From NCBI RefSeq assembly GCF_016808335.1, contig NC_053144.1, positions 69,983,400 to 70,047,399 on the forward strand: a stretch of DNA of 64,000 nucleotides, in the 5' to 3' direction. The stretch is from Panicum virgatum (Eukaryota; Streptophyta; Magnoliopsida; Poales; Poaceae). Below are positions 35,059 to 45,306 of the stretch, piece by piece; position 1 is the first letter of the stretch, and every line of letters starts with the position of its first letter. The translations under genes and the position numbers were made by a program. Under the pieces are notes generated by a model. The model saw only the letters and a list, made by a program, of their open reading frames with translations, was not told the origin of the DNA and did no database searches.

Positions 35059-35245
35059 CAGGGGCGGATCCAGCGTGGGGGCAGGTGGGGCTGGAGCCCC
35101 CTACTCCCATGCAGTCAGCCCCCTGAGCCCCTACAATTTCTAGTCATGAATGAAAGAAAGAAGAGGAAGAAGAAAATGTGAAGAAAGAAGAAGGAGAAGA
35201 TGGGAAATTCAACTCCCTTTTACTTCAATTCTAGATCCGCCCCTG
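35059..35245. mobile_element. hAT-type MITE in the callose synthase promoter region
   Basis: Terminal inverted repeats CAGGGGCGGATCCAG and CTAGATCCGCCCCTG, with a perfect 8-bp target duplication ATTAAGTG at 35051-35058 and 35246-35253. It is 187 bp, non-coding, with a purine-rich (AAGAAG) interior. The 8-bp duplication and CAGGGGCGG ends are diagnostic of hAT elements. It ends about 375 bp upstream of the callose synthase ATG. Confidence 0.9.
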
Positions 35246-35429
35246 ATTAAGTGTGTTCCTAGTGGGTGCAATTAGTGCGTTCCTACTAGGCGCCGGCCAA
35301 GACTTTACTTAACATGCAAGGTTCCGTCAAAAAAAACTGCACAAAATCTCTTTATTTTCCGTTTTGGTTTCGGCAAACGAAGTTTATGCGCGTGACAGTG
35401 AGCATAGCATGTGCAGAGGTGGTAAAGGG

Positions 35430-35500
35430 GGAAACATATCAGGTGCGAACCAACTCTTTCATGCAAACCGTGCAAACTTCAATTTGAACCATCAAATCAA
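35430..35500. repeat. One-ended copy of the 18182-18345 MITE terminus
   Basis: GGGAAACATATCAGGTGCGA followed by AACCAACTC and GCAAACCGTGCAAACTTCAA matches one terminal repeat of the intronic MITE at 18182. The opposite end is missing; the candidate Helitron starts just to its right. Confidence 0.55.
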
Positions 35501-35785
35501 GTATATCTATACTATATCTATACTATAAAAGTTGAAACAATTGAAATCTTTTCTCACCAAGATTAGGCCCACCTTACCCCTCACCAAGACCCCACTTGAC
35601 AGTCTGAAGGTTTGACGAAAAAGAGTGTAGACCCACGAAATTGATAGACGGAAAATGTTTCCACTGAAAAGCTAAAACTTTTTTCACCAAGCCTTCTACA
35701 TACCCACATGGCATACCCACCCTCTGGATGCACTTTGCCGCCCATAGTTAAGGGAGTTAATTGGTCCATCTAATATTACTCTCCT

Positions 35786-36021
35786 TTTATTTGCACGTTC
35801 GGAGACTGTTTGTTTTTTGGAATGCTAAAAGAAAGAGTCGCCCAGATTATTTGGAAGGCAACCACCGCGTAATACTTTCCTTTTGCACGTTCAGTGATAG
35901 TTTGTTTTGGAAAGGGTCGCCCAGATTATTTGGAAGGCACACATAATACTTTTGTTTTGCACGTTCAGTGATTGTTTGTTTTGGAAGGAAAAGAGAAAGG
36001 GTCACCCAGAATTTTTGTAAG
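35786..36021 (+). repeat. Three diverged tandem units of about 70-95 bp
   Basis: Units share TTGCACGTTCAGTGAT, GTTTGTTTTGGAA and GTCGCCCAGATTATTTGGAA. They start near 35786, 35877 and 35950 and the first is longer. They lie inside the candidate Helitron. Confidence 0.65.
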
Positions 36022-36229
36022 GTCTTTGCGGGCAGACGCCCCCATTGCACGTTTGCTTGATTATCACCACCGGCGTCCCTGTTCGCTGAGAAGGTGCCCT
36101 AGAGGTGCGAGGCGCTGGTCGGCGCGTGGCCCTGGTCGTCGCCATCGGCATCCGTGCCCTAGAGGTTCGAGGCTTCATTGGTCTGCACCATCGGCGGCCC
36201 TGGGCGTCGCCATGCATCCCGGTGGCCTG

Positions 36230-36610
36230 TCCGCCGAGAAGGGACCCCTGGAGGTGCGAGATTTGCTTCTTTTCTGCGTTACAATGTTTCATTGGTGGTC
36301 ATTTCACCCTCGCATTTTACCTCCGTTCACAAGAATGCTGGTCAGCCTGCCCACGTTGGTGATCAAATACCGATCTCTTTTGTTGAAACTGCTAGAGGCT
36401 TCGCTGGTCGTCAGCACCGGTGCTATTATCCGCCGAGAAGGCTGCCCTAGAGGCGCGAGATTTGAATATGTTCTACATTATTATTACAATGTGTTCATTT
36501 GTGGTCGTTACACCATGGCGTGCCACCTCCGTTCACCAGGGCGCTGATAAGCCCATTCACGTTGCTAATAAAATACCGATTGCTTTGTTTAGATTGCTAG
36601 AGATATTTTA
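36230..36610 (+). repeat. Diverged direct duplication of about 190 bp
   Basis: Two copies share GCCGAGAAGG, GGTGCGAGATTTG-like, ACCTCCGTTCACMAG, CCCACGTTG-like and AAATACCGAT blocks in the same order, at about 36230-36400 and 36430-36605. No gene is recognised. It lies inside the candidate Helitron. Confidence 0.5.
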
Positions 36611-37897
36611 GATGTTTGTGTTATTATTATGGGAAATTTGTATCTAGTACACTCTGAAAGAGTGGTTTTGTGTGGATCACACCGTGAAAGCTTATATTGT
36701 CTCCAACACATCATGAATTTCCAATTTTGTCTTCAATACACCACGTCGAGTATAATAATCATTTTTAGCTGAGCGAAGGTATAAAAGACAATTTTCCCCT
36801 TGGGCCCACTTGTCATCTTCTTCCGCCTCCGGCAAGTCACCGCCGGCGCTCCCTCGCGGCTGCTCCAGCGCGTCGACCGCCGCCTCTCCCCGTCAATGAC
36901 AGCTGGTAAAAAAGCCGAGTTGAATGCTAAGAGGCGGAAAAGTTACCAAGGCAAAATGACCGAGAGTGAAGCTGCTCGAAATAATTTAAAAAATCTCAGT
37001 ATATTTTTTAAAAATCTTTCCCAACTTGTCAGTCTGGTAACTCAAAATGCATGAACCATATACAAGTGTTGCTTCTGTGGCCAACAAAACAAATAGTTCC
37101 AATGACATTGCACAGAAGGACACTTCCGATCAATGGGGAACCATGGATGATTTTGGTGACACGTTGTTGCATCGCAATTGATTCTTTCCATGTTAATAAT
37201 GAAATGCATATGGTAATATTTTTACCCTTTTTACAAACCAGCTACTCTTCCGAAATTGTCCACCGTTGAGCAACAGATGGAGAAAGGTAGAGAAAGGTCA
37301 ACCAAGTGGTGCCATAATATGGTAGATGAGCAGAAGGCTGAAAGAAATGACAAAAGGCGAGCAAGTAGAGAATGTGGTTGTTCTCATGGTACAACCATTG
37401 TTGCAGGCAACGAAGGTTTTCGAATTTCTTGCAAAATACGTTGTATGTATTAAAAGCTTTATAATTCTGTGTTTCTCTGTGTGCAGATCAGATAGATGTT
37501 ATTTGTGCCACATCATTTGGCTCTGGCGCATTAGAAGTTGATGATTAGATTACTTAGGAAGAGGTTAAGAGGGAGAAGGACAAAAGAAGATATCTTGAAA
37601 GCTATAGTGTCACAAGCAAAAAAAAAACACCCAAACAGAAAGCTTCGTTCTGTTCGTATGGAAAAAGAAAAACTAAGCGCATGTGTTCAACATTTGGCCT
37701 ACAATTTCAGGTGAAGATGTGGATACACCTGATTAACGTAGCAGAAGTCAGGTTGAGTAACTAGGGCGAACACCAGTTTGACTTGGATTTATGGGAACCC
37801 GATGACCTGATGCATGGAGTTGAAGGTATGATTATTGCAATTCAATTATTTTTAAATATTTTTTGTTTAAACACGTGCCGACGTGCCTCTCCACTAG

Positions 37898-40800
37898 TAT
37901 TGTTTAAATTTGAATGTTCTTCAAGTATATATAATGGTCAAACATCATGTTTACTATCAAATTAAGGTATCCCTTCCAAATTAAAACATGGTCAGATTTT
38001 TTGGATTCATACTTATCAATATCCTATACATTCTTTAGTTAAATTATTTTCTATTTTTATCCTTTTCTGGAATACTTTATTTTGCTCTCGAAATAATTTC
38101 TATTCTCTTAATACATACGTAATATTTTTATTTAACTATAGATGATGCATATCTATCAAAAGAAGTTTTATCGATTTAATTGAGATGACATTGCATGTTA
38201 AATGTATAGGGCTTAAATGGCACCTGAAGCCAAATTTGGGGAGTAGAATCTGCATTTTAAAAGTATACATGGACCTAAATGACACTTAAAGCTAAATTTA
38301 AGTATTCAAATCAGCAATTTGAGAGTACATGATCGGAGTGACACAATCAAATAAGTTTGAAAATCAGCCATATATTTTGTGCCTAGAAATATATAAGAGT
38401 TAAGTAGGCCTGCGAATAGAGTATTAGGGTCATATCATATGATGTGTTACCAGCCTAGCTGTGCGACGTTTACGGTGTGAGCCTGACCGCTTGAGATCAA
38501 ACACGTAGGTGGTCGGTGGTTTCGTGAGAAGTAGTGTAGTGAGCACGCGACGGCGATTGGCAACGCGGAGAAAATAACGCGTTCTGCGGGAGGAATTGCC
38601 GTGGAAAACTGAAATTGCGAACAAACAAACGACGGAAGGGAGAGGGGACGACTTTCTCCGTTTCTCGTCAACCGAGAAAGACGGGAAGGAGGAAGTTTTT
38701 TTTTTTTTTGAGGGATAGGAGGAAGAGTTTTGTTGTCGGGGAAACGTTCCTGGGCCGAAAGTTTGGGAATGGAAGATTGTGCCCACTGCCTGATATTTCA
38801 AGTTCAGGGCCCAAGTACAGGTGCAATTTGGCCCAATTGAGCATGGGCGGTAACCTCGTTCTTGACTCGTGCAATTTAGTCAGCATGCATATGCATGCCG
38901 CAGTTAATTGCCGGTCATTAACCGGGTCGATGTATAGAGTCTAGACATGGACTCATGGAGATGGAGTGGTGTGTGTTCAAAGCGACGATTAGGTAGTGAA
39001 CCGATTGATACGGCCATGTAATTCCAATACTCACTTCGCCCGGAAGTTTTTATCGACGGACGGAAGGCGGCATCTTGCTGCCAAGCGGTGCGGTGCTCCA
39101 TGCCCGGAAGCTAGCCGCCCAAGATTAGAACGGACCCGAACGCATGGCATGGCGGAGGTTTCCTGCTCGGGCAGACAGCGGCGGCTTGCTCGACGACAAT
39201 GGCGTCTTTCTTTCGGACAGAAAGTACTGCTGCTGCTTGTCATTATAGAGGGAGGGCTTTATCGGTCCTCAAAAAACTGAAAATTCTCACAGCTTTTCAG
39301 GCGACGAAAGCCGACAGCTGCGTGGAGAACCGCATCGCATCGCTTCGCTCGTCGTCATCGGCCTCCGCCTGCCTTTTCACCGCGAGCTGGTTACTAGTAC
39401 TCCAAGCTGTTTTTTTTTTCTTGAAAAGATTACTACTTTTGTTTTTTTTTCTTGAAAAGACTCTTCTTCCACACCTCTGTTCTGCGGTAATATTTTACTA
39501 CTACAAGACACTGCGACCTGCATGCTGGAGTAGTGTGTATTGGGACACCACCACCCCATCACCAACTACGCTACGGTATGGTACGTCGGTAGATACCTAG
39601 TCGCTAGTACATGCCGTGCACGGTAACAAGATTCTGCACAATAATTGACCCGCGTAGGCGTAGGCGTAGGCGTAGGCGCCCCGTTCCCTTCCTTCTCTTC
39701 CGCGAGACTGGAGAGCATGGCATGGGCGGTGCATCGCATGGTCATCCAGAGCAGAGCAGAGAAGCGGGGAAAAGGATATGCAGAAGGCCGCATTGGCAAT
39801 CGGCAGGCTCGCTGGGGGGATACGACTCGTAGTCGTTCTTTATCACGCGGGCGTGGGGCCTCCGTCTGACGGGTGTTCCAGGACAGGATGGGGGCAAGTT
39901 GGGCAGGCCACGGCCGGCGTGGCTTGGCTGCCCCTGCGCGCGCTCGTGCAAGCGACAAGCGCACAGGCCACCTGCATATAGAGATAGCCCGCGCTGGAAA
40001 CGAATGGGTGGCCGACCCAACCCAGGGGCCGTGCACGCTCTGGAACGGGCTGGGGGCCTGGGGCAAGGCCGGCGTCCGCGGGCCATCCGCTCCGTCCTCC
40101 CATTGAACGTGTACCCTCTCCAAGTCCGCGTCAGCGCAATGATATCTTCTACTACTGCTAGCTCCGTCCGAGCCGTTGCATGCCTGCCTGATCAGGACGC
40201 AGTAACGCCGGGCGATCAGGACGTGCCTCTGGTCGCCCGCACAGCGCTGCCCTGCACGTCCAGGCCACGCGAGCTCACGGAAAACGCCGCGGCTGGCAAT
40301 GCCACGTACGACAGACACCCAACCCGTGCGAGGGACGGTGCCGCGTGACGCTTCTTCAGGGGAGGCCGCCAACTTGGTCATCGAGCGCGGCCACCGGCGC
40401 CGCGCCGTTGGCCGGGTTCGGCCGATGATTGATGTGATGTGATGTGGCCAGTTTGTTGGGATGCAATGATTTTGCATTGCATTGGTGCGAATAATGGCGG
40501 CGGGCGGGCGGGCGGATACTGGCTACTGGGTGGGTGCGCGGTCGTCGTCCCGGCAATCGGCGTGCATGCATTGGCATTGCCTTCCACGATCATTATGCCA
40601 TGGAAGCAACGCCACTTTGCAAGCTGGTGCGAGAGAGAGAGGGTGGCTACGCGGCCTGGGTTTCGTTTTCATCTCAAGCAGCTAGCCCCTGCTCGCCTCG
40701 ATCTCGAACGACGACTGCCTAGTTGGACTTATCCTCTCTCTCCCGATCCGCCCCCTGCACGCACCGGCGTATTTTGAACGCTTGCACGTGCGTCCGAGCG

Positions 40801-43060
40801 TGTTGGCGGTTTTTGACCATCCAGGGCTCAAAAGGCGTCCTTTTCAAAAAAAAAAAAAAAAAGCTCCAAGGCGTGTGGAGGCTGGAGCGCGCGCACGGCC
40901 CCAACAATGCAAGAGGAGGTAAATGTTTTTGTTTACATTAATTATGATGACAATAGCTAAATCTGATACTAGTAGATCTTAAGTAGATCGACGGAACTTG
41001 TTAATTGTTATATTAGCACAACCTAAGGTCGAGAGCGGAAATGCCGCACAGTTGTACTACTGGTATAGCTAACTTAAACATCGAGAGCGAGGATGGAAGG
41101 TGACATTCTTATCCACGATCGATTCGGTACCTATTATTCCAACTCCAACTCGGCCAATTAATCATCACCCGGGGCATGGATCAGTGTGCATGATGGACTA
41201 AAGAAACGCAACTAATAATTGGGGAGGATATTTTTGGGCCAACTTTGTGCCCATCATAGACAGAAAAAGCCTTGGGATATGATGCGATCGATGAGGGTGT
41301 AGTAGTATATACATACTCCTACTCATCAGCCATGCGCATCATGGAGAGGCAATACAAATACTCGCTCGTACCAAATATTCCTACTAGAAGTGGTAGCTAA
41401 TTATCTTTAGCTCTTATATACTAGCGGTGCTAGTAGCTTTAGGTTAGGCAGACGTACCAGTCGATGCTCCTTGCTGGGGCGATCAATCATCAGACCCGCA
41501 GCAGCGCGATGCAACGCAACCATTTCTTTAGATACCTGTCGGCCAGAGGAATTCGGCGCGGTGTTTATGCTTATCCGAGCGGCGGCGGCATGGCCCGGGC
41601 CACCCGTTCCCAACCGTGTGCAGGGGGGCACGAAAGCGAACGGCGATGGCGAGGATGGGGGAGCAAAGCAGCGAGCTGTTCATTAGTGCCCTAACGCTGA
41701 CGGCAAGTTCATTTACAATGGCAAATGTCCCAATCGCCAATTATTAGCAGCTCTAATGCTAAAGATTATCGGTCCAGATAAGATTGTTAGACGATGTGCG
41801 TTACGTGATCGAGTACGGTGCCCCTCACCCCCTGATGCATCAACAGCTGGGAGCCGTGAGCCCGTGAGATACGAACAAGTCCTTCAAATCAGGCTTGAGG
41901 CACAGGTTGGCAGCCGGAAGGGGGCAGCCGCCTGCAGGCATCAGGCATGGGAATTGAAGCATGGCAGCCGGTGTAAGCTGCCGGCAACCAAGCGCAAGGT
42001 GATTTCTAGCGTAGTTAATCAATGATTAGATACAGTGATGCTACAGTACCATCCTCAAATTACGCGGTTAAAGGTTTCATTAGATTCTTCAGAATTTCTA
42101 GCGCATGAATTCTAAAATTAGTTTTATAAACTGTCATTATTTAGTACTCCTAATTATTAGTTAAATATGCTACAGTTCTAGCGTAGCATAAAGGCGAATT
42201 ATCTAGGCCCGATCCGCGTCCGGTTCCGGTCCGGAAGTCGCATGCCGGCAGGTGATTTCCGCGGTGGATTTGCTTTGGCTGGCTCGCAGTCGCATCGCAC
42301 ATTGCGATGATCGGGAACAGCGAGCGGCCCGGGAGCGCGTGCGTGGGTTTTGTTTGCGCCCAACCCGAGCACAAGCAGGGTCCAGAAGCAGCAGCGCTGG
42401 GGGAGGGACGAGCCGAGGGAGTGCGCGCCCGAGGCTGTTCGTGCGGCCGGGGAACCGGGAGAGTGGGGCGGCCGGCCGCGCGCGCGACTACCGGGAAAGA
42501 GGAGGCCGCCGCCGAGGGGAGCGGCGAGCGTTTCGCTCGCATCGCACTTGTGGTCGTCGTGCGCCACTAGGCTCTCTCTACCCCTCGCATCCCATTATTG
42601 GGCTATTGGCGTTCCGCGTACGAGAAGTTGAGAACCGGTGGTGCGCTCGACGTGGGAGTACTACGTGGTGGGTGATCCTGCTCTCATCGGCGGGCACAGC
42701 ATGCCTGTCATCATGCCGGGGTTTGGTGGATCCGCGAAAGGGCTTCCGCTCTGCACCATTGCTTAGGCTTCGACCGTCAGACAGCAGAACTGAAACACTG
42801 GAAACTTATGCCAGTCTCAGTGGAAGTTTTATGAATACAGATATTTAGATTGAGAACTAGATAACCGTGTTAGATAAGTTTTATGATGATGAAACTCTCC
42901 TCACATTTTATGAAACTCAAATTTTCTCTCTTTTTGTCACGTCAGCAAAATTGATGATATTTAATGTCATGAAACTCTCCATGAAACCCCCACTGAAACT
43001 GATCTTATTAGACTTGGGCTACTGATGTCTCATCATCCGCCGTGATTAGTAAAGTACTTA
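37898..43060. other. Intergenic DNA without a recognised gene
   Basis: The left part to about 38.4 kb is AT-rich. From 38.4 to 42.8 kb composition is mixed to GC-rich with many short overlapping frames on both strands, none of which shows a recognisable domain or a conserved splice pattern. Small features are a (GGCGTA)4 tract at about 39654-39678 and an 18-A run at about 40845. A lineage-specific or non-coding transcript cannot be excluded. Confidence 0.5.
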
Positions 43061-43414
43061 GGCCGTGTTTAGTTGTTTACGTGTAAAAATTTTGTAAATG
43101 AATCTTGCTAATTTAAAATACCAAATGAAGTCTATTTATATTTTTTTTCACAGATGGGTTGTAAATCGCGAGACGAATCTAATGATGCTAATTAATCCAT
43201 GATTAATACATAATTATTGGATGGCTACTGTAGTATCACTGTTGCAAATTATGGATTAAGTAGGCTCATTAAATTTGTCTCGCGATTTACAGCTAATTCA
43301 TGCAAAAAGTTTTGTAAATAGATTTCATTTAGTACTCCATGCATATGTTAAAATATTTGATGTGATGATTTTTTTGTGTTTACGGGATTTATTGGTAAAA
43401 ATATAAACGGGGCC
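43061..43414. mobile_element. Tourist-like MITE (PIF/Harbinger type)
   Basis: Ends GGCCGTGTTTAGTTG and TATAAACGGGGCC form a terminal inverted repeat, flanked by TTA at 43058-43060 and 43415-43417. The interior carries the common grass segment TCTCGCGATTTACAG in inverted pairs. 354 bp, non-coding. Confidence 0.75.
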
Positions 43415-43699
43415 TTACTCGTATAATCCATGGGATTGTAGTGCTCGCCGGTGAGAAACGCATAATCTATCTAGTTCCATGGGAAATATATCAGGTTCGT
43501 GCTTCTCGAGAACGTTTCATCGTTGCTGCAAAGCATGCGGTGCGAGGGCATTGGAATTCCCGTCTCCACGTCAAGATGTCGGAGCATGCAGTACTCAACA
43601 AGGCATTAGGCATCGGCAGGCAGGGCCCCCAGCTTCCGAACAATCGTAATTGATGGAGTACGAAAGCGAAGCCGAACTCGATGGGCGATAAATATCTAT

Positions 43700-43963
43700 G
43701 GCTGGTTTAGATGCAGGGAAGAGGGTATGCGTAAAGTCATATCGGACACTGTAGAATTTTTTATTTATTTATAATAAATATTGTCCTACCATGACCTAAC
43801 TAGACTCAAAAGATTCGTCTCGCAACGTACATCAAAATTATGCAATTAGTTTTTTTATTTACCTACATTTAGTACTCCATGCATGGATTATTTGTTATAT
43901 TTAATATTTCGATGTGATGGAAAATTTAGATGTTGAGGGTTTTTATGGGATCTAAACACACCC
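43700..43963. mobile_element. Degenerate Tourist-like MITE
   Basis: Left end GGCTGGTTTAGATGCAGGG and right end GGGATCTAAACACACCC are weakly inverted. The interior AGATTCGTCTCGCAACGTAC and TTTAGTACTCCATGCATG resemble the MITE at 43061. The flanking triplet is unclear and the boundaries are approximate. Confidence 0.5.
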
Positions 43964-44824
43964 TCGCCATCCAAAGCAACCTCGATCTCCGTCATTCTCC
44001 CGGCGCAAAGCGACAAGCGATTCCGGCGAAATCCCTGTTCAGAGTTCAGACGGACACCTGTCTGCGGACGGGAAAGCCGCCGCGGGGTCAAAGAATGATT
44101 GACCCCTCCTGCTGCGAGGATTTGGCCCACCGGCGCATCATTAGCACGGTCGCCGACAGGTGGGCCCCGGCCCGAAAGCGCCCGCACCGATCGCCATCAG
44201 CTTCGAGCCCCCACCGAGGCAAATGCATGCAAAGCACAGTGCTCCTGAGAGCTCGAATTCGAAAGGACGGAGTCGCTAGCGTCCGGGCCGTCCAGCTCAC
44301 GCGGTCAGCCATCATCCACGGGCACGGGTAGGGAGGGGGAGGACGCGGACGCGGACGCGGCTGCGGCTGCGGTGGTGCCGGCGCCGGCCGTGGCTCTCAC
44401 TGGTGGCCCGTGCTGTTCCGAGCACAAAGCCTTTTGTCTGTGGCTGGCACTGGCAGTGGCATCCCAGCACCGCGGGGGGGAATTCAAATGCGGGATGATT
44501 TCTAGCACGACCCAAGCGTGACAGGAGCGGTACCACAAAACTATTCCGGAAATCACTATTCCGGAAATCTGTTGCGTACTCTTGTACCTCGACTCACAAG
44601 TTTCCATCTCCCATCCTAAAAGTTACCCTACCTTAAAACTGACGGGGTCAGTTACTTCTACACGTCATTACGTTTGTTTCAGGAAGTATGCGTCAAGCAA
44701 CAGCACAAGAGGAGAGGAGAGAGCCCGCGCGAAATCCATGGACCTCGCCGGAAAGTAAACTCCAGCCCCAGACTTCTAGAGGGGCGGGCGAGCAGGGCCG
44801 ATTGACACGTCTATGCTGTTCTGC
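43964..44824. other. Intergenic DNA upstream of the subtilase gene
   Basis: No gene or complete repeat recognised. It includes a short GC-rich GGACGCGGACGCGG run near 44342 and a local duplication TATTCCGGAAATC near 44550. Distal promoter of the downstream gene is possible. Confidence 0.4.
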
Positions 44825-44944
44825 TCTAGCAGCCTCCAGTCAGTCAGTAATGTTTTTTTTCTCATACCATTCCAGCAGCAGTCTCCAGCCACTGGTCAGC
44901 AACAGTATTTTTCTCTTACACCACTTCAGCAGCAGCCTCCAGCA
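44825..44944 (+). repeat. Tandem duplication of about 58 bp upstream of the subtilase
   Basis: Two imperfect copies contain GCAGCCTCCAG or GCAGTCTCCAG, then GTCAG, a T-rich stretch ending TTTTTCTC, and ATTCCAGCAGCAG or CTTCAGCAGCAG. The second ends about 360 bp upstream of the ATG. Confidence 0.6.
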
Positions 44945-45129
44945 CCGGCACAACGAACATGACCGTCGTTTTCTGATCCAACGGTCGCCGTGGCCTCTCC
45001 CAGCCCATGGCAATGGCACCGTCAAATTCAAAATCATTCGAGTCCCCCCTTCTCCTTCTGCTCTCCAGCTCACCGCCAGTGCTCTGCCCTGCCCATCACT
45101 CGCTCACTCCTCCTCCCCCACCCACTGCC

Positions 45130-45306
45130 GCCTACATAAACCCCGGCGCCCCCTCGTCGTTGCCACGCCACTTCACTCCCCCTCCCCTGCCCTGCCCCCT
45201 CAACTTCAAATCGATTCGGCGCTAGGGAGCAGTAAGGCCAAGGCAGCATCCATCCAGCAATAGCAGCAGCGACCTCCCCTTGTCTTCCTCCTCCGGTCCT
45301 CGCCTC
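45130..45306 (+). promoter_or_regulatory. Putative core promoter and 5' UTR of the subtilase gene
   Basis: A TATA-like CTACATAAAC stands at about 45132, roughly 175 bp upstream of the ATG, in pyrimidine-rich sequence. This is position-based and unverified. Confidence 0.3.

Larger units (their letters stand above)
35517..37897 (+). mobile_element. Candidate degenerate Helitron
   Basis: The left end TCTATACTATAAAAG follows an A and resembles grass Helitron 5' termini. The right end ACACGTGCCGACGTGC, then 7 bases and CTAG followed by T, resembles the hairpin plus CTRR 3' terminus. Inside are short lysine/arginine-rich frames (AELNAKRRKSYQGKM at about 36910 and AERNDKRRASRE at about 37340) like the N-terminal region of plant Helitron helicases. 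No helicase or Rep motif was found. The hairpin match is imperfect and the element is called from its ends. Confidence 0.4.

Noticed and set aside
39566..40477. A 303-codon minus-strand frame and overlapping plus-strand frames
   Set aside because: Several frames are open at once in GC-rich sequence, none has a recognisable domain, signal or splice pattern. Not enough to call a gene.
40800..40880. 18-A run with short AAGGCGT repeats on both sides as a LINE insertion
   Set aside because: The repeats are only 6-7 bp, there is no LINE 3' motif, and the interior is too short to judge.
42252..42848. 198-codon plus-strand frame in GC-rich DNA
   Set aside because: Arginine-rich composition typical of GC-rich non-coding sequence; overlapping frames on both strands look equally good.
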